A stretch of 64,000 bases of DNA from Ichthyophthirius multifiliis (lineage: Eukaryota > Ciliophora > Oligohymenophorea > Hymenostomatida), in assembly GCF_000220395.1 (NCBI RefSeq), contig NW_004086886.1, positions 1 to 64,000 on the forward strand, given 5' to 3'. The first letter of the stretch is position 1; the number at the start of each line of letters is the position of its first letter. Shown here piece after piece: positions 11,147-24,206 of this stretch. A program made the position numbers and the translations under genes. The notes under the pieces are model-generated. The model worked only from the letters and a program-made list of their open reading frames with translations. It had not been told where the DNA came from and made no database searches.

Positions 11147-14100
11147 TCATTTTTTATATTTTTTTAATATATTTTACGAATCCATCAATGCTTATTCATC
11201 AATATAATCAATATATTCTTATGTTTTTTCTTTAATTTTATTAAGTTTTATCGAAAATTAAACTAAATTTTAAGAATCAATAGATTCTTTTGGTAGGTCA
11301 ATAGAAAAAGCAAATAAAACATACTCTTTATATAGTAATTCCAAGTTTTTTTTAAGCATAATTAAAGCTCGTTTTTCTCTTCTGGTATTATTTTAAGTAT
11401 GATTATCTTCCAAAGTACTATTAGATATTTATTTTTAATCTTTGATAAAAGGATTACTTATTTCTAATTATTATTATTACACTTATTAATTATTACTTGA
11501 CTATGTTTTTAAAAGTTACATTTTACAGGTTAAATTTTTTATTTCATCTATTGCATATTCTCTTTTCACTTAAAGTTATTTTATTTATAATTCATTTTCT
11601 TTAATATGAATATTTTTTTATTCTATTTATTCTTAAAGTTCTTAAATTTATTTATCTTTTAATTCTATTCTACTCATTAAAAGTTTTATTTCCTATGCTT
11701 AATTTAATATTTTGAGTTCTTTTTCGTAGACCTTTTGTTCCTCTGCTAATCCTTGACTAGTTTGTAAATTAATTTTTTACATTTCTTCTTATATTTATGA
11801 AATTTAAATATTTTTTTATTCAATTTCTTCATTTTTATCATTCGTAAGTTTGATTATTTACTAATTTAAATTTTATATTCTTTCCTTTTATTATTTTATT
11901 AAATTTTTATCTTTAATTCTTTTTTATTCAATTTTTTTTAATTCGATTTTATCTTTTTAAGACTCTTCCATAGTTTCATGAAAATCTTTTGTCTACTAAC
12001 TATATTATTAATTAAGCTTTTGTAAATCGCTTTTTCTTTCCTCATGTTTTATTTTTTCTTAAATAAGTTTATTTTCCAATTCTTTTTTTTTAAGAAAAAT
12101 TACTCTCTTAACTATTATATATTATCGTTTAATTTTTATATTTCATCTTCCATTTCTTATATTTTATTATTATTTTCTTCATTTTAATTTTATATTTATT
12201 CTAATTGTTAACTTTAGTCTTTATTTATATTTAACAAATTTGCATTTTATAAAGATTATTCTTGATTTTCTTTGTTTAATTTAGCTATTTTTTCCTCATA
12301 ATAATTTATTTTTTATATATTCATTTTTTTCTCTTCTTCAAGACTATGATATATTTTTTCAATTTCTTTTTTTTATTCATCTTTTATTTTTTATATTTGG
12401 TTTTAGTATTCTAATTTTTCTTTTTCTTCGATTTTTTATATAGGTATTATACTTTGTTCTATTTGTTCTTTTTACTTTTATAGATTTTCTAAATTTTCGG
12501 TTATTTTTTAATTTTTTTCATTTAATTATTATATATTTTCTATTTATTATTGTTTTTCTTACTATAAAATTTAAACTTATTATTATAATTATTATTATTT
12601 ATCATTTAAATTGATAATCTATTAATCATTTTAATATATTTATTGTTAATATTCCTTTATTTATTATTCTTATTGCTTTATATTTTTTTCATTTTTCTAA
12701 AATATTTTTATTGATTTAAATTATTTAATCTTTATTTTCTTTATTAATATTTTCTAAAGTATTAATTTTATAATTTATTAATTTTAATTTTGGTTTAAAT
12801 TTTCATTTATTTTTTATAAACTTAATATTTTTTGATTAAATTCATTTTTATTTTTTAATTTTCTTATAATAAATTTTCAATTTTTTCTTGATTTTGTTAA
12901 TTTTCTTATTCTAAATTTTAAATTTAAATAATATTTTATTAAATTTATTAATTTAATTAATCTTAAATTTATTTAAGTTAATTAATTTATTATTCAAAAT
13001 CATTTTATTATATTTAAATTTATTTCTATAAATTATTCTCTAAATTACTTTTATCATTAATAAGTTATTAATTCTTTATCTAAAATTAAGAAACTTATAA
13101 ATTTAAACCCAAAATATCATTATTAAGATATTCGATAGTATTATTTAATTCTTAATTTTTATTATTTAATTAATTAATTTACTAATTTAACTATATAATT
13201 TAATCATTTAATTATTTATTTTATAATTAAAAATTAGAATTTTATTATTATAAAATATCCATTTACATTTAATCATTATTTAAAATATTTTATTATTTAT
13301 TATTTTCTTCATTTAATTTATTATTCATTTATTCCATTAAAGCTTAATTCTACAATAGTCCATCTTAAATTTATTATTTTAAATTTTTCTAGTCTAATTA
13401 TAATTCTTCATTTTATGATTTTAAATTTTAAATTAGAATTAAATTTTATTTATTTAATTATTATTCTTATTATATATTCAATTAATATTAATCTATATTA
13501 TTTTTTTACTCATCTATTATATTTTATTAATTATCATTTTCAATTTAAATACTTTTATTTTTCGCTATTTCTTTTTCCAATTTTATTTAAATTTCTTATA
13601 TTTAAATTTATTTTTATTTATAATTTTTTTATTAATTTTCAATTTCTTATTAATATTTTTTTTCATTTTATTTAATTTTATTTTCTAATTCTTAAAATTT
13701 ATTTTAATCTTGTTCTAATCTTTATTATTAATCAAAAATCTATTATTAAAATATTTGGATTTCTTAAATTTTATCTGAAATTTATTAATTTAAGCAATTT
13801 ATCATTTAATTATTTTCCTAAATTTAACCTTTTAGACTTTATTTTTCCTCATTCGAAATTTAATTTTCTTCTTTTAGACTTTAATTTTCCTCTTTTAAAT
13901 TCTAAACTTACAAATTGTTATCTAAAATATATTTTTGATATTATTATTAAACTAATTATAATTTTTCATTTGTTTTTTCCAATAACTCCTTATAATTTTC
14001 TTATTAATTTTAAATTTAATTATCATTAATTTATTTTTTTAACACTTCTGTTTATTAATAAAAGTCATCTTTTATTTCTATAAATCTCGAATTTATTATT

Positions 14101-15360
14101 CCATAACAATTATATTTTAATTGAATTCCTTAATTTTAATTTCTAGACTTTAAATATTTTTATTCTATTTAACTTTATCTTCTTCATAATCATTAATAAG
14201 TGTCGAAAATATTTTAATTTATATTTAAAGTTATTTTTTTTCATCTAATAAATTATTAATTTCTTATTCAAATTTCTTATTATCATCCCATTATCTCTAT
14301 AAATCTTAATAGTTCTTATTTATTTCTTAATATTATTTTTAATATTCTTAAATTTTCTTATTTAATTCTTGTTTTTAATTCTCTAATTACTTACCATGTT
14401 CTTATTAAATTTTTTCTAAAGTTTTTTAATGTTCGCTTTTTATTTTTCGTTTTATTTTTCATTCTTCTTTTGACAATCCTGTAAATTTTTCTAACTATCA
14501 TTCGACATTTTATCATATTTTTTTTAAAATTCGATTTAATTTTATTAATTTTGGACTAATTCTTAATATTTTTACTCACTTTGTTATAATTTAATCTATT
14601 ATTATTATTTATAAGCATCAAATTCTTCAATAAATTAATTTTTTTCATTTATAACTTTCAAATAATTAAGCTAATATTCTTCATCAACGAATTTCTTATT
14701 TAAATTTTCTTAAAGCTTATTTTTTACTTCTTATAAATTATAATTAAATTAATTAAATTATTATAAAATTTCATTTAAAAAATCTTCTTTTATATTTTCT
14801 TCTTATCTTTTTATTAATTCAATTGTTTTCCCATACTCATTTCTTAAATTTTCGATTTCTTATTGACTTATTAATTCATTAAAATTATAATTAAATAGAT
14901 TATTATTATTATTATTTGTTTATAAAGTAGTCTACTTAATTATTGCTCATTCTCTTAATCTTTCTTTTAAATCATTTAATTAAATGTAAGACATATCTAA
15001 TTCATTTTATAGTTTGTGCGAATTTTCTTATTCTTATTTTAATTAATTTTATATATTTTCTAAATTAAATTATAATTCTTCATTTTAATCTGATAATGTA
15101 TTTCTTTCTTTTAAACTATTTTCAAGTTTTTCTTTAAAAACTATTTTATCTTATTCTAATTTTTTCACTTCCTTTTTTAAATTTGTTCCATGATTTTCAT
15201 ATTTCTTTATCGATTCATACAATTCATTTGCATTTAATTACCAAGCATCTTTTAGTTCAATTTTAATTTAATCTTATATTATTTCCTCCCATATAGATTT
15301 ATATTCTTTTACTGTCGTGGCTTTTTTATCCTTGGAATCACCAAATATTTTCTTGAACAT
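11147..15360 (-). CDS. Very long coiled-coil protein, function unknown
   Basis: About 1400 residues of Q/N/K/E/L-rich heptad sequence with no recognised domain. It starts MFKKIFGDSKDKKATT; the following EYKSIWEEIIQDQ and DAWQLNANELYESIKKYE are the least repetitive part. It ends with FAFSIDLPKESIDSQN and IKEKTQEYIDYIDEQALMD before TGA at 11147-11149. Such proteins in ciliates are often scaffolds of cortex, basal body or Golgi, but that is inference. The frame is not clean. There is an in-frame TGA at 14947-14949 (codon 138) with coiled coil continuing in the same frame beyond it, and at least two -1 changes of frame in A runs (near 14415 and near 14070). It may be a damaged gene, or a normal gene in an imperfect assembly. 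Codon use stays ciliate throughout. Confidence 0.75.
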
Positions 15361-17113
15361 TTTTTTTATTTTTTAATTGATAAATACAACTTATTTAATT
15401 TAATTGTTTTGTATAAATATTTTTTATATAATAATCATTTAATTTTATTTATTAAAATTTAATTTTTATTTTAAAATAAAAATCAAACAAACTAATTAAA
15501 ATATGTTATTCCTATTTTATTAAATAGATAAATATGTATTTGATATAAAATTTTTATTTAATATTTTAAAAATAAATAATATTTTTACTTTGAAATTTAT
15601 CCATAAAATAAAAAATCACATTATATTTTTTTTATATAATATAGTTTAAATCAAAAAAAATAATATATATATATATAAAAAATTATTTAATTTTTGAATA
15701 AATAAAAAAATAAATAAATAAATATCATTAAATAAGCATTTGTAAATAGTTAATTTATTTATATATACAATAATTATTATCTTAAAATATTTTATTTTTA
15801 TATAATAAGGAATTGTTTATTTAAAAGTATATTATGATAATAAAATAAAATATTTATTTTTATAAATAAAATATTAATATAAATAATTTTTATATATTAT
15901 TAATATTTTTTTTGCTTTAAATACAAATAATTAAAGTATAAATTTAATAACTAATGTATATTTTTTTTAAAAAAAATACATATTCATATTTTTATAATAA
16001 ATTCTAAATATTTTTATTGAATTTTATAAATAATAAATTTTTATTATATTATTTATATATAAATATTTAAAATTGGTCTAAAATTCTTATATTTTTATAT
16101 TTTAAACATGATAAATTAAAATGAAAATTATTACCCTTAATAAGTATATATTTATTTAATTTTACCTTTTTAAATCACTTTATGTTTAATAAAACATCAA
16201 AATATAATATTTATAAATAATATTAGAAAAAAACTTACTATTTTATGATGCAATAGTATTATAATAATATTTTAGTTCATTTGTTTTAATAGCATTAAAA
16301 AAAAAAATTAAAGAATAATATTTTTTGTTTACGTTTTAATCAAATTAAGCAATATCAATTATAAACAGTTACAAAATTATATTTTAATTATCATTATTAA
16401 TAAATACAATTTTAATAATATAACCTTTTATTCTTATATCCGATAAAATTTTTATATTTACAGTATTAATAATTTAAAATAAGAATAAAAGCTTATTTTT
16501 TATTTATTAAGTTATATACTATTTATAATATTAATAATATGATTTATTTATATAATAGGAATATTTGTATAAATATTTTTTAAAAAATATAAAATTTTTC
16601 TTTATAATAAATTATAACATGAATAATATGATATAAACCTAATATATAAAGTTTAAAAAATAACTTTTTTTCAGTACAAATAAGTTAGTATATTTTCAAA
16701 GAATAAATTTAGAAATAATTATATATTATAAAAAAAAAAGATAATTTTATTTATTTTCAGAATACATTAAATTAATTAATAATAATATAAATAGATAGAA
16801 ATATTAATATTTTATAGATTTTTATAATATTTAGAATCATTAAATCTATTATTTAATATTCAATTATTAATAATAATAACAAAAATATTTTTATATTAGA
16901 TGTATTAAAATAATTTATATTTATACTATCTTATTAATACAAATATATTTAAAATAACTTAATAAATGAATATCATTACAAATGTGATTTTTATATTAAA
17001 ATTAATAAAATAAATATGATTTTTAACATTTTCATTTAATTTTACATTAAAAATGAAAAAATATTTAAAAATAATCTTTTAAATATTAAAATATTCTCAT
17101 ATATATCTTATAT
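15361..17113. other. 1.75-kb gene-free AT-rich region
   Basis: Low-complexity A/T DNA on both strands with many homopolymers. I see no codon structure, no conserved motif and no RNA gene. It is upstream of the long coiled-coil gene and downstream of the TPR gene. Confidence 0.55.
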
Positions 17114-19401
17114 TCAAAATATAAAAATTATTTTAGTTTTTTCTATATTTAAAATTTTTAATAATATAAATATAATATGATTATTTTATCTCTTATATAT
17201 CAAATATAAAGAAAATAATTTTTTAAAACACTCCGAAAAAAGTAATAAATATTTTTTTTATTTAAAATTATTTTTAATTAATATATATTCATTTTTATTT
17301 TTTGATAAATCTTTGAAACTAATTATAAGTTAAAAATAAATCAAAATTTAAAATAATATAATTATTATTTTAAGTTTCTTTTTAACATATAAGTCTTTTT
17401 CCATCTGAAATAACTTTGATTAAATAAATATTTTATTTTTTAGTTTTAATATATATGATTCCTGATCTATTATGGGAATTTCTAGCAAAAAACAAGCTGC
17501 CTATCTAAATTTATTAATTTAAACATTATTTTCAAATAAAACATTTTTATCAAATAAAATAATATAAGATTTATTATTAAATTCAAATTTGTTAATAAAC
17601 CCAGAATAATTTTCTCGAATATTTTAATTCAATTTCTTTTTTTAATCAAATCCTATATTTTAAAACGAATGTTTCTTTTATTTTATAAATTTCTCTTTTT
17701 CAATTACTAAATTAGTTAATTCTTTATATTTACTTAATAACTAATTATCTATATTATTTGATGTATCTTTATTTTATTCGAAATTTATATTTTTTTAATT
17801 ATCAACTTCTTAATTTTGGTTCTCTTAATCATTTCCATACAATATTATTAATTACTAATATCCAATCATTTTTTTATTTAAATTGTTTTCGTTAAGAATT
17901 AAAATTTAAATCAACTCTTCACTAACAATATCAAATTGTCTAGATTTACTTAATCTAATACATATATCTATTTTTTCTTCAAATGAAAAGCATTCTCGAA
18001 GCATAATATTTTCAAAGTCTAAATAAATAATAATAAAAGAACTATCATCTGATTCTATAAGTTTATCTGCAACTCCAACAAGATATTAAGCTTATTTTAA
18101 CCCTTAATAAATATTAAATAAATAATAATAAGCCCTACAGTTTTCAACAAAAGAGTTTAAATCATTAATCTTTTAAAAAGAAAGACATTTTAAAAAATAA
18201 TTTTCCGAATTATCTATATCTCTCATTTCATAATAAAAAATACCAATTCCGCATAAAAAAGTTTGATTTTCTGGTTCTAATTTAATTGCTTCTTTGAAAT
18301 AAAACTCTGCTTCGCTATATTTATATATTCTCATTAAACTATATCCCAATTAATAATGTGAATGGCAATATATTTTATTTTTACCAAATCCTTTTTTTTT
18401 ATGTATTTTTAAAAAATTCTTAGATCCTTCAATACATTTTTCCCATTATTCGTCTATGAAAGCCCTCTCAGAATAATTAAAATTTACAACTGCAAAATTT
18501 TAGTTCTTTTTAAGTAGTATTTCGTAAGCTTTCAAATTTTAAACCAAGCCAATTGATAAGAATTAATTAAAATAATTAATATCATATTTTTGCATTTCCT
18601 CTAATTCCATTTTTTAATATTAGTCTAGCTTTTCTTTTAATTCCTCTTAATTTTTGGGTAATTGTATGAAATTATGCATCCACTAAGGCTCAATATCTTT
18701 TTTTTAAAGTTTGCTTAGCAAATTTTCTACTTTTCTTATAATAATTAAAATATTTTTTATTAACAATTTAATAGTAATTCATTCTTTTAATCAAACTTAA
18801 TACCCTAAATAATTTTTTCCAAAAATGTTAATGCTTATAAATCTTATTTAAAAACAATTTCTGATAAAATATTATATTTATTAACAAAATCTTAAATAGG
18901 TATAAATGTAGAAATAATATTTTTAGGATTATCAATACGAATTAAAGGATAACCATCACTAGCAATTTTATAATAAGGGTCTAATATTTCTACTTACATA
19001 CCTATTGCAAACTAACTAGATAAATCACTTGCAGAATGGTTATAAACAGCAACATTTTCAATATCATTATTTTCATCTATTATTATAAACATTATACTTA
19101 GCATTTTACAATAAGGTAATATTATAATTCCTTTTAAGCTTTTTTAATTATGAATATGATCTGTTTTCATTTATTTTAAAGTTATTTTTTCATAGTTTTA
19201 GTTTTTATGAGCTTTTTTTTATTCCAATTCTTTTTACCTTCTTTGTTATCTAGATTATTAAGGTTAAGCAAAATCTGTAAAACGGATTTCGTAATCTTAA
19301 ATTTAATTACTATTAATTTAAGAGTAAGTATTTAGATATCGTATAATTAATGAAGATTCTTTATATTGTTAACTTTTAGTTTATTAAGTGAAAAATTACA
19401 T
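17114..19401 (-). CDS. TPR-repeat protein with an uncharacterised N-terminal domain
   Basis: Starts MQFFTQQTKSQQYKES. The N-terminal 200 residues include DYEIRFTDFAQP and a globular-looking block with GIIILPYCKMLSIMFI, SSQFAIGMQVEILDPYYKIASD and GYPLIRIDNPKNI. I do not recognise this block with certainty. After a Q-rich linker come tetratricopeptide-like helices (YEILLKKNQNFAVVNFNYSE, HYQLGYSLMRIYKYSEAEF, YFKEAIKLEPENQ, IFYYEMRDIDNSENYFLKC), so the protein probably works as an adaptor. One -1 change of frame is needed at the A-rich stretch near 18720-18735. With it, start and stop agree exactly over the whole gene. Coding character is clear down to about 17440; the last 100 codons to TGA 17114-17116 are less sure, and the true end may lie earlier. 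Confidence 0.75.
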
Positions 19402-20285
19402 TTATTTAATAGAATATTTTATAATTTTATTATTTTATTTAGATAAGATTATTATTTATATAAAACGAAATATAATTATAATTTTTATATATTTTATGTA
19501 TATGAATTCTAAAATCTTTTATTTTTTTAATAAAAAAGATTATGATATATAAAAAAAAAATATTTAAAAATATATTTATATAATAAATAAATTAAAAAAA
19601 ATATATAATATTAACTTCATATAATAAAAATCATTATTGAACATATCAAAATAAAAACAATATTGTTATACTTTCGAAATTTTATATTTTCTTTAAATTA
19701 TTATTCTTTTATTAAATAAAATATTAATATTGAAAATATTTTAAAATAATATGTCTATTAAATATTTTTTTAATTGTAATAATATTTTTTTTTTTAAAAA
19801 AAAAAAAAAAATACAAAGTCTAAATTTTTAAAAAATATTAAAATAGCAAATAAATAAAGTTTTTTTATTACATTTTTAATTCATAAAAAAAATTATAATG
19901 AATATTAGTGAACATTTATTAAATAATTCTTTTTTTTATAAAGTTATAAATCCAAAAAAAAAATATAAAAAATATTTAAAGAATAATAATAAATTTTATA
20001 TTTTTTATTTAAAGTTAAAAATATTTTAAAAAAAGTTAAAGGCGATTAGAATAAACAATAATATTTTAATATTCATTATTATTTAATTTTTAAAATAAAA
20101 TAAAAATAATATCAATAACATTATAATTTTTAAATAAATATTTACTAAAAATTTATTTTATTTATATTTTTATATTGTAATTAAAATTTAATAAATTTAG
20201 CATTAAATAAATTAATTAATTAAATACATAATTATAGTATTAATACATTATTTTTTATATTTATATTTTTATTATTATAATTAAA
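19402..20285. other. Divergent intergenic region, TPR gene / PI4K gene
   Basis: Between two start codons, so it probably includes both promoters. It holds a tract of nine T followed by about fifteen A at roughly 19788-19811. No gene seen. Confidence 0.5.
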
Positions 20286-23030
20286 ATGAATGAAAACTAA
20301 ATTATTGTAAAAGGCAAAAAGTTTTACAGTTTTTTCTAAAAGCTTTTTTGTTGCAAATGTTTATAAATGTGTTAAGTAGAAAAAAAATAAAAATATATAA
20401 AAGATATTTACTTTAAATTTGAAAAAATGTAAAGGAAATAGATGATTCTTTATTGACATCAGAACATAGAAAAAGCGCATCAAAACGTCTCATAATGAAA
20501 TTTATGAAAAAGGATAAATTAAAAAAAGATGATTAAATTTTGTAAATTTTAATAAGGCTTTATACATCAGAAAATGAAGACAATGTTATTTAAATGCTTT
20601 ATAATTGTAGGTATTTTAAATAATAAAAATACGACTATTTAAAACATATGTTATTATATTATAATAAAAAGAATAAATCCAAATTATAATTAAAACGAAT
20701 ATTAATAAAGAGATGATTTATTATTTTATTTACCATAATTATGCAATTACATGGTTTTCCATGAAGAATTATAAAACGAATAAATGATAGAATTTGTAAG
20801 GATTGCGGGAAAAATAGATTTTTTTTTTGCACATTAATTATATTTTTATATGAGATCAGTTGCGTAAATTATAAGCAAAAACGATATATAAACTTTTCCT
20901 CTGTAAATAAAATTTTAATTTAATAATAAATATTAAAAAATAAATAAAAAAATAACAATTAAAAAAAACAATAAAATGGTATTAATAATATTATTAAAGT
21001 TATATAAAAAAAACAAAAAAAACAACAACAACAACAAAAATATTGTTTTTTAAATTTAAAAATAAAAAATTAATATTTTTTTTATATTTTTTTTTTTAAA
21101 AAAAAAAAAAATAGAATAAAAAATACACTCAAATAATTAAGTGATTAGTTTTCTTTTGATTTTAATAATTAATTTTTAGTAGCTGCTCATTAACTAAACT
21201 ATTTCTAAAATAGCAAAAAAGCTTACCCAGACACCCCCGAAGCACTTTTAATCTAAGAAACAATTTCAAAATACGGTACACAATATGAAGACCAAATTCC
21301 TTAAATAGATTATTAAAAGCTTAAATACTCAGAGATAAAACTCTAATATTATAAAAAGCAAATTCTACCCGAAAATACTACATAAGATTAAAATCAAGAA
21401 AAATATCCAACGAGTGCATTTTTTTCAAATATTTATTTTTTTGACGACCTAATAGCAATTCCAGAAAAACTAAAAAATACTGAATTAAAACTAAAAACAT
21501 TAATTGAAAATATCTAAAAAATAAATGAAAGCCTTCCTGCAGCAGTATACATTCCATTTTTTACACATTAAATAAGGAATTATGTAGTCTTGAATATAGT
21601 AGGCTCCGAAAGTAAAGTTTATTCCACAAAAGAAAGATCTCCTTATTATATTTGTGTAGAAATTTATAGACCAGAACTTGAAGATTTAACTTTTAGAAAT
21701 GTTGATAATTAACTTTCTTAAAAAAAAACTGTTTAATAATATTATCTAGACCATAAATAATAAGAAAAAATAAAATAATAATAATAACCAAACAATTCAT
21801 TAGAAAAATAAAAAAAACTATATCCTGAATAAAAAACACTCCTTTAATATATCAATTAATAATAATAGTAATAATAAGAAGAAAATAATTTAATAAACGG
21901 AGTATCTTGTTTATACAGTAGTCTAAATATAAGCATTTCAGATGAAAAATAATAAGAAATATATGAATAAATAAAAGATTTATAAAACAATTAATATAAA
22001 ACTAGTTTTGGAGAGGATAAAATCTTCCCAACAAATAAAGGAAATAATAATTTGCCTTTTATGATATTTGCGAAAAGTCTTTTTGGAGAAGAGGAGTAAC
22101 ATTAGGAAAAAAGAATAAAAAAAAATCTCCTTTTAGTCATTTAAGGACTTGGAAATTGGTTCACTTGATAATTAAAACAGACGATAATATAAAACAAGAA
22201 TAGTTCGCCTAATAAATGATTTAATAATTTGACTAAATATTTAAAGACGAAGGACTTAATTTATTATTAAGACCATATGAAATTGTTAGTCTTAGCCCAA
22301 ATAGTGGACTTTTAGAAGTTGTGAAAAACTCTATTAGTATAGATGGTTTGAAAAAGGCTTTATTTGAAAATTTTAAAGAAATTACTACTTTAAGGCAGTT
22401 TTTTGAATTATACTATGGGAAATCTTTAAAAATAGCTTAAAATAATTTCTGTAAAAGTCTAGCAGCATACAGTTTAGTGTGTTATTTTTTATAAATAAAA
22501 GACAGACATAATGGTAATATTTTACTCCATAGAGACGGATATATCGTACATATTGATTTTGGGTATTTTCTATCTAATGCACCTGGAAAAGGAATAGGGT
22601 TTGAAAATAAAGTTCCATTTAAATTATTATCCGAATATATAGAAGTATTAGGAGGTGTAGATTCGGATAATTTTAAAAGTTTTCGTAAATATTTTTTTAA
22701 GTAATTTATACATGTTTGCATATTAGTGTTTGTTTTACATTTTTTTTTTTTTTTAAAAAAAAAAGAGGATTTATGGCTGCTAGAAAAAATTAAGATAAAA
22801 TTCTTATTTTAGCAAAAATGCTTTATTGTGGTCATGGCTCATCTCTTCCTTGCTTCGAAAAAGGAGAATTAGCAATAGAGGAACTTGAGAAAAGATTCAA
22901 TCCTCTTGGAGTGGAGAATGATGGAGAATATTATATTCATACATAAAATATAATTAATTAAAGTTTAGATAATTGGAGAGCAAGATGGTATGATAAATGG
23001 CAGTATTTTTGCTAGGGAATATTTTATTGA
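20286..23030 (+). CDS. Phosphatidylinositol 4-kinase, type III beta / Pik1 family
   Basis: Makes PI4P from phosphatidylinositol, in other eukaryotes at the Golgi and on Rab11-linked vesicles. The helical PIK domain is seen as DDLLFYLPQLCNYMVFHEE...GKIDFFFAHQLYFYMRS. The catalytic domain follows with SHLRTWKLVHLIIKTDDNI, NLLLRPYEIVSLSPNSG, SLVCYFLQIKDRHNGN (catalytic loop DRHNGN), IVHIDFGYFLSNAPG (HIDFG metal site) and the C-terminal RGFMAARKNQDKI and GHGSSLPCF. Introns are clear at 20376-20434 and about 22718-22768; a larger one starts at 20903 and ends near 21180. Two or three one-base frame changes are needed, one in the A9 run at about 22117-22125. The best match is PI4KB rather than PI4KA, from the short length and motif order. 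It lies immediately upstream of a Rab11-like gene. Confidence 0.9.
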
Positions 23031-23125
23031 AAAAAAATAATAATTATAATAATACATAATAAACATATAATTATAAAAACAAAAAATTATAAATATATAA
23101 TTTTTTTTTGTTTAAAAATAAATAA

Positions 23126-23803
23126 ATGACATATTAAACATATAGTAAGCAAGAAAAATAAACTCATTTATATAAAATAGTATTAGTAGGAGACGCTGGA
23201 GTAGGCAAAACACATATAATAAATCGTTATGTAAAAGGTTATATACCACAAACAATTCCTCCCACCATAGGGGTTGAATTCGCTACTATAACAGTAAATT
23301 TAAAATGCGGAGGTTCAATAAAAGCTTAAATATGGGACACAGCTGGATAAGAAAAATATAGAAGTATAACCAGTGCTCATTATAGAAAAACAGTAGGGGC
23401 ATTACTTGTATATGATGTTACTAAAGATAAATCATTTGAATCTATTTAAAAATGGTTGGAAGAAATAAGAATGCATTCCGAAAATAATATTATATTAATG
23501 TTAGTTGGAAATAAAATTGATTTAGTAGAAAAAAATTAGGCATTAAGAAAAGTTTCAAAAGAATAAGCAATTTAATTTGCTAGCGTAAATTAAATATTAT
23601 TTGAAGAAAGTAGTGCGTTATAGGATATTAATATTAAGAATGCATTTGAAAAACTTTTAGAGGAAATTTATGATTAAAAATGTAAAATTTTAAGTGAAAT
23701 GTCTACATATAGATAATAAGAAAATAAAATTTAATTAAATAATATAAATAATAAAGAAAATAATAATAATAATAATAATTCAGAAAATAATTGTAATTGT
23801 TGA
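23126..23803 (+). CDS. Rab11-like small GTPase (A), intronless
   Basis: A 225-aa Ras-superfamily GTPase of membrane traffic, probably recycling endosome or contractile-vacuole membranes by analogy with Rab11. G boxes are GDAGVGKT (P-loop), switch [27 protein letters not shown] (switch II), NKID, and ESSAL in the SAK position. The core [19 protein letters not shown] is Rab11-type. The tail is asparagine-rich and ends NCNC, a double-cysteine prenylation motif. Uninterrupted single exon. One oddity is that P-loop residues KTH replace the more usual KTN or KSC. Only 95 bp separate it from the PI4K stop, on the same strand. PI4K-beta is a known Rab11 partner in animals, but a functional link here is inference. 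Confidence 0.93.
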
Positions 23804-24206
23804 TTATTAAATTATAGAATAAAAATATATATATATATATAAATATATAAATATATATATATTTATATATTTATATATTTATATCATTTTTTTTTATATA
23901 TTTTATTCTTTATATACATTTTTTTAAATTAAAATCAATTTCATACTATTTATTTATTTCTTAATTTTTCTTTATATTCTAATCTATGTAATTTTATTTA
24001 TTTTTTTAATTTTTTTTTTTTAAAAAAATATAAGATAATGTTAATTTGTAAATACAAAAATTATTTATAAAAAACAATATTTATTATTTTTTGAACAAAT
24101 AGATATATATTAATTTTTTTTTTATAATAAATTAATAGTTTTTAAAATTTATATATTTATTTAATTTATTAGTATATATTACTTATAATAATTAATTAAT
24201 AAAATT
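23804..24206. other. Intergenic, convergent 3' ends with octamer repeat
   Basis: AT-only DNA. Octamer AAATATAT/(TA)n repeat at 23824-23884 just after the Rab stop, and a run of about eleven T followed by seven A at about 24008-24027. No gene. Confidence 0.55.

Noticed and set aside
11147-15360. Apparent large open frames on the plus strand (for example 13415-13675, Phe/Leu/Ile-rich)
   Set aside because: They are the antisense of a Lys/Asn/Gln-rich coiled coil and lack conserved motifs.
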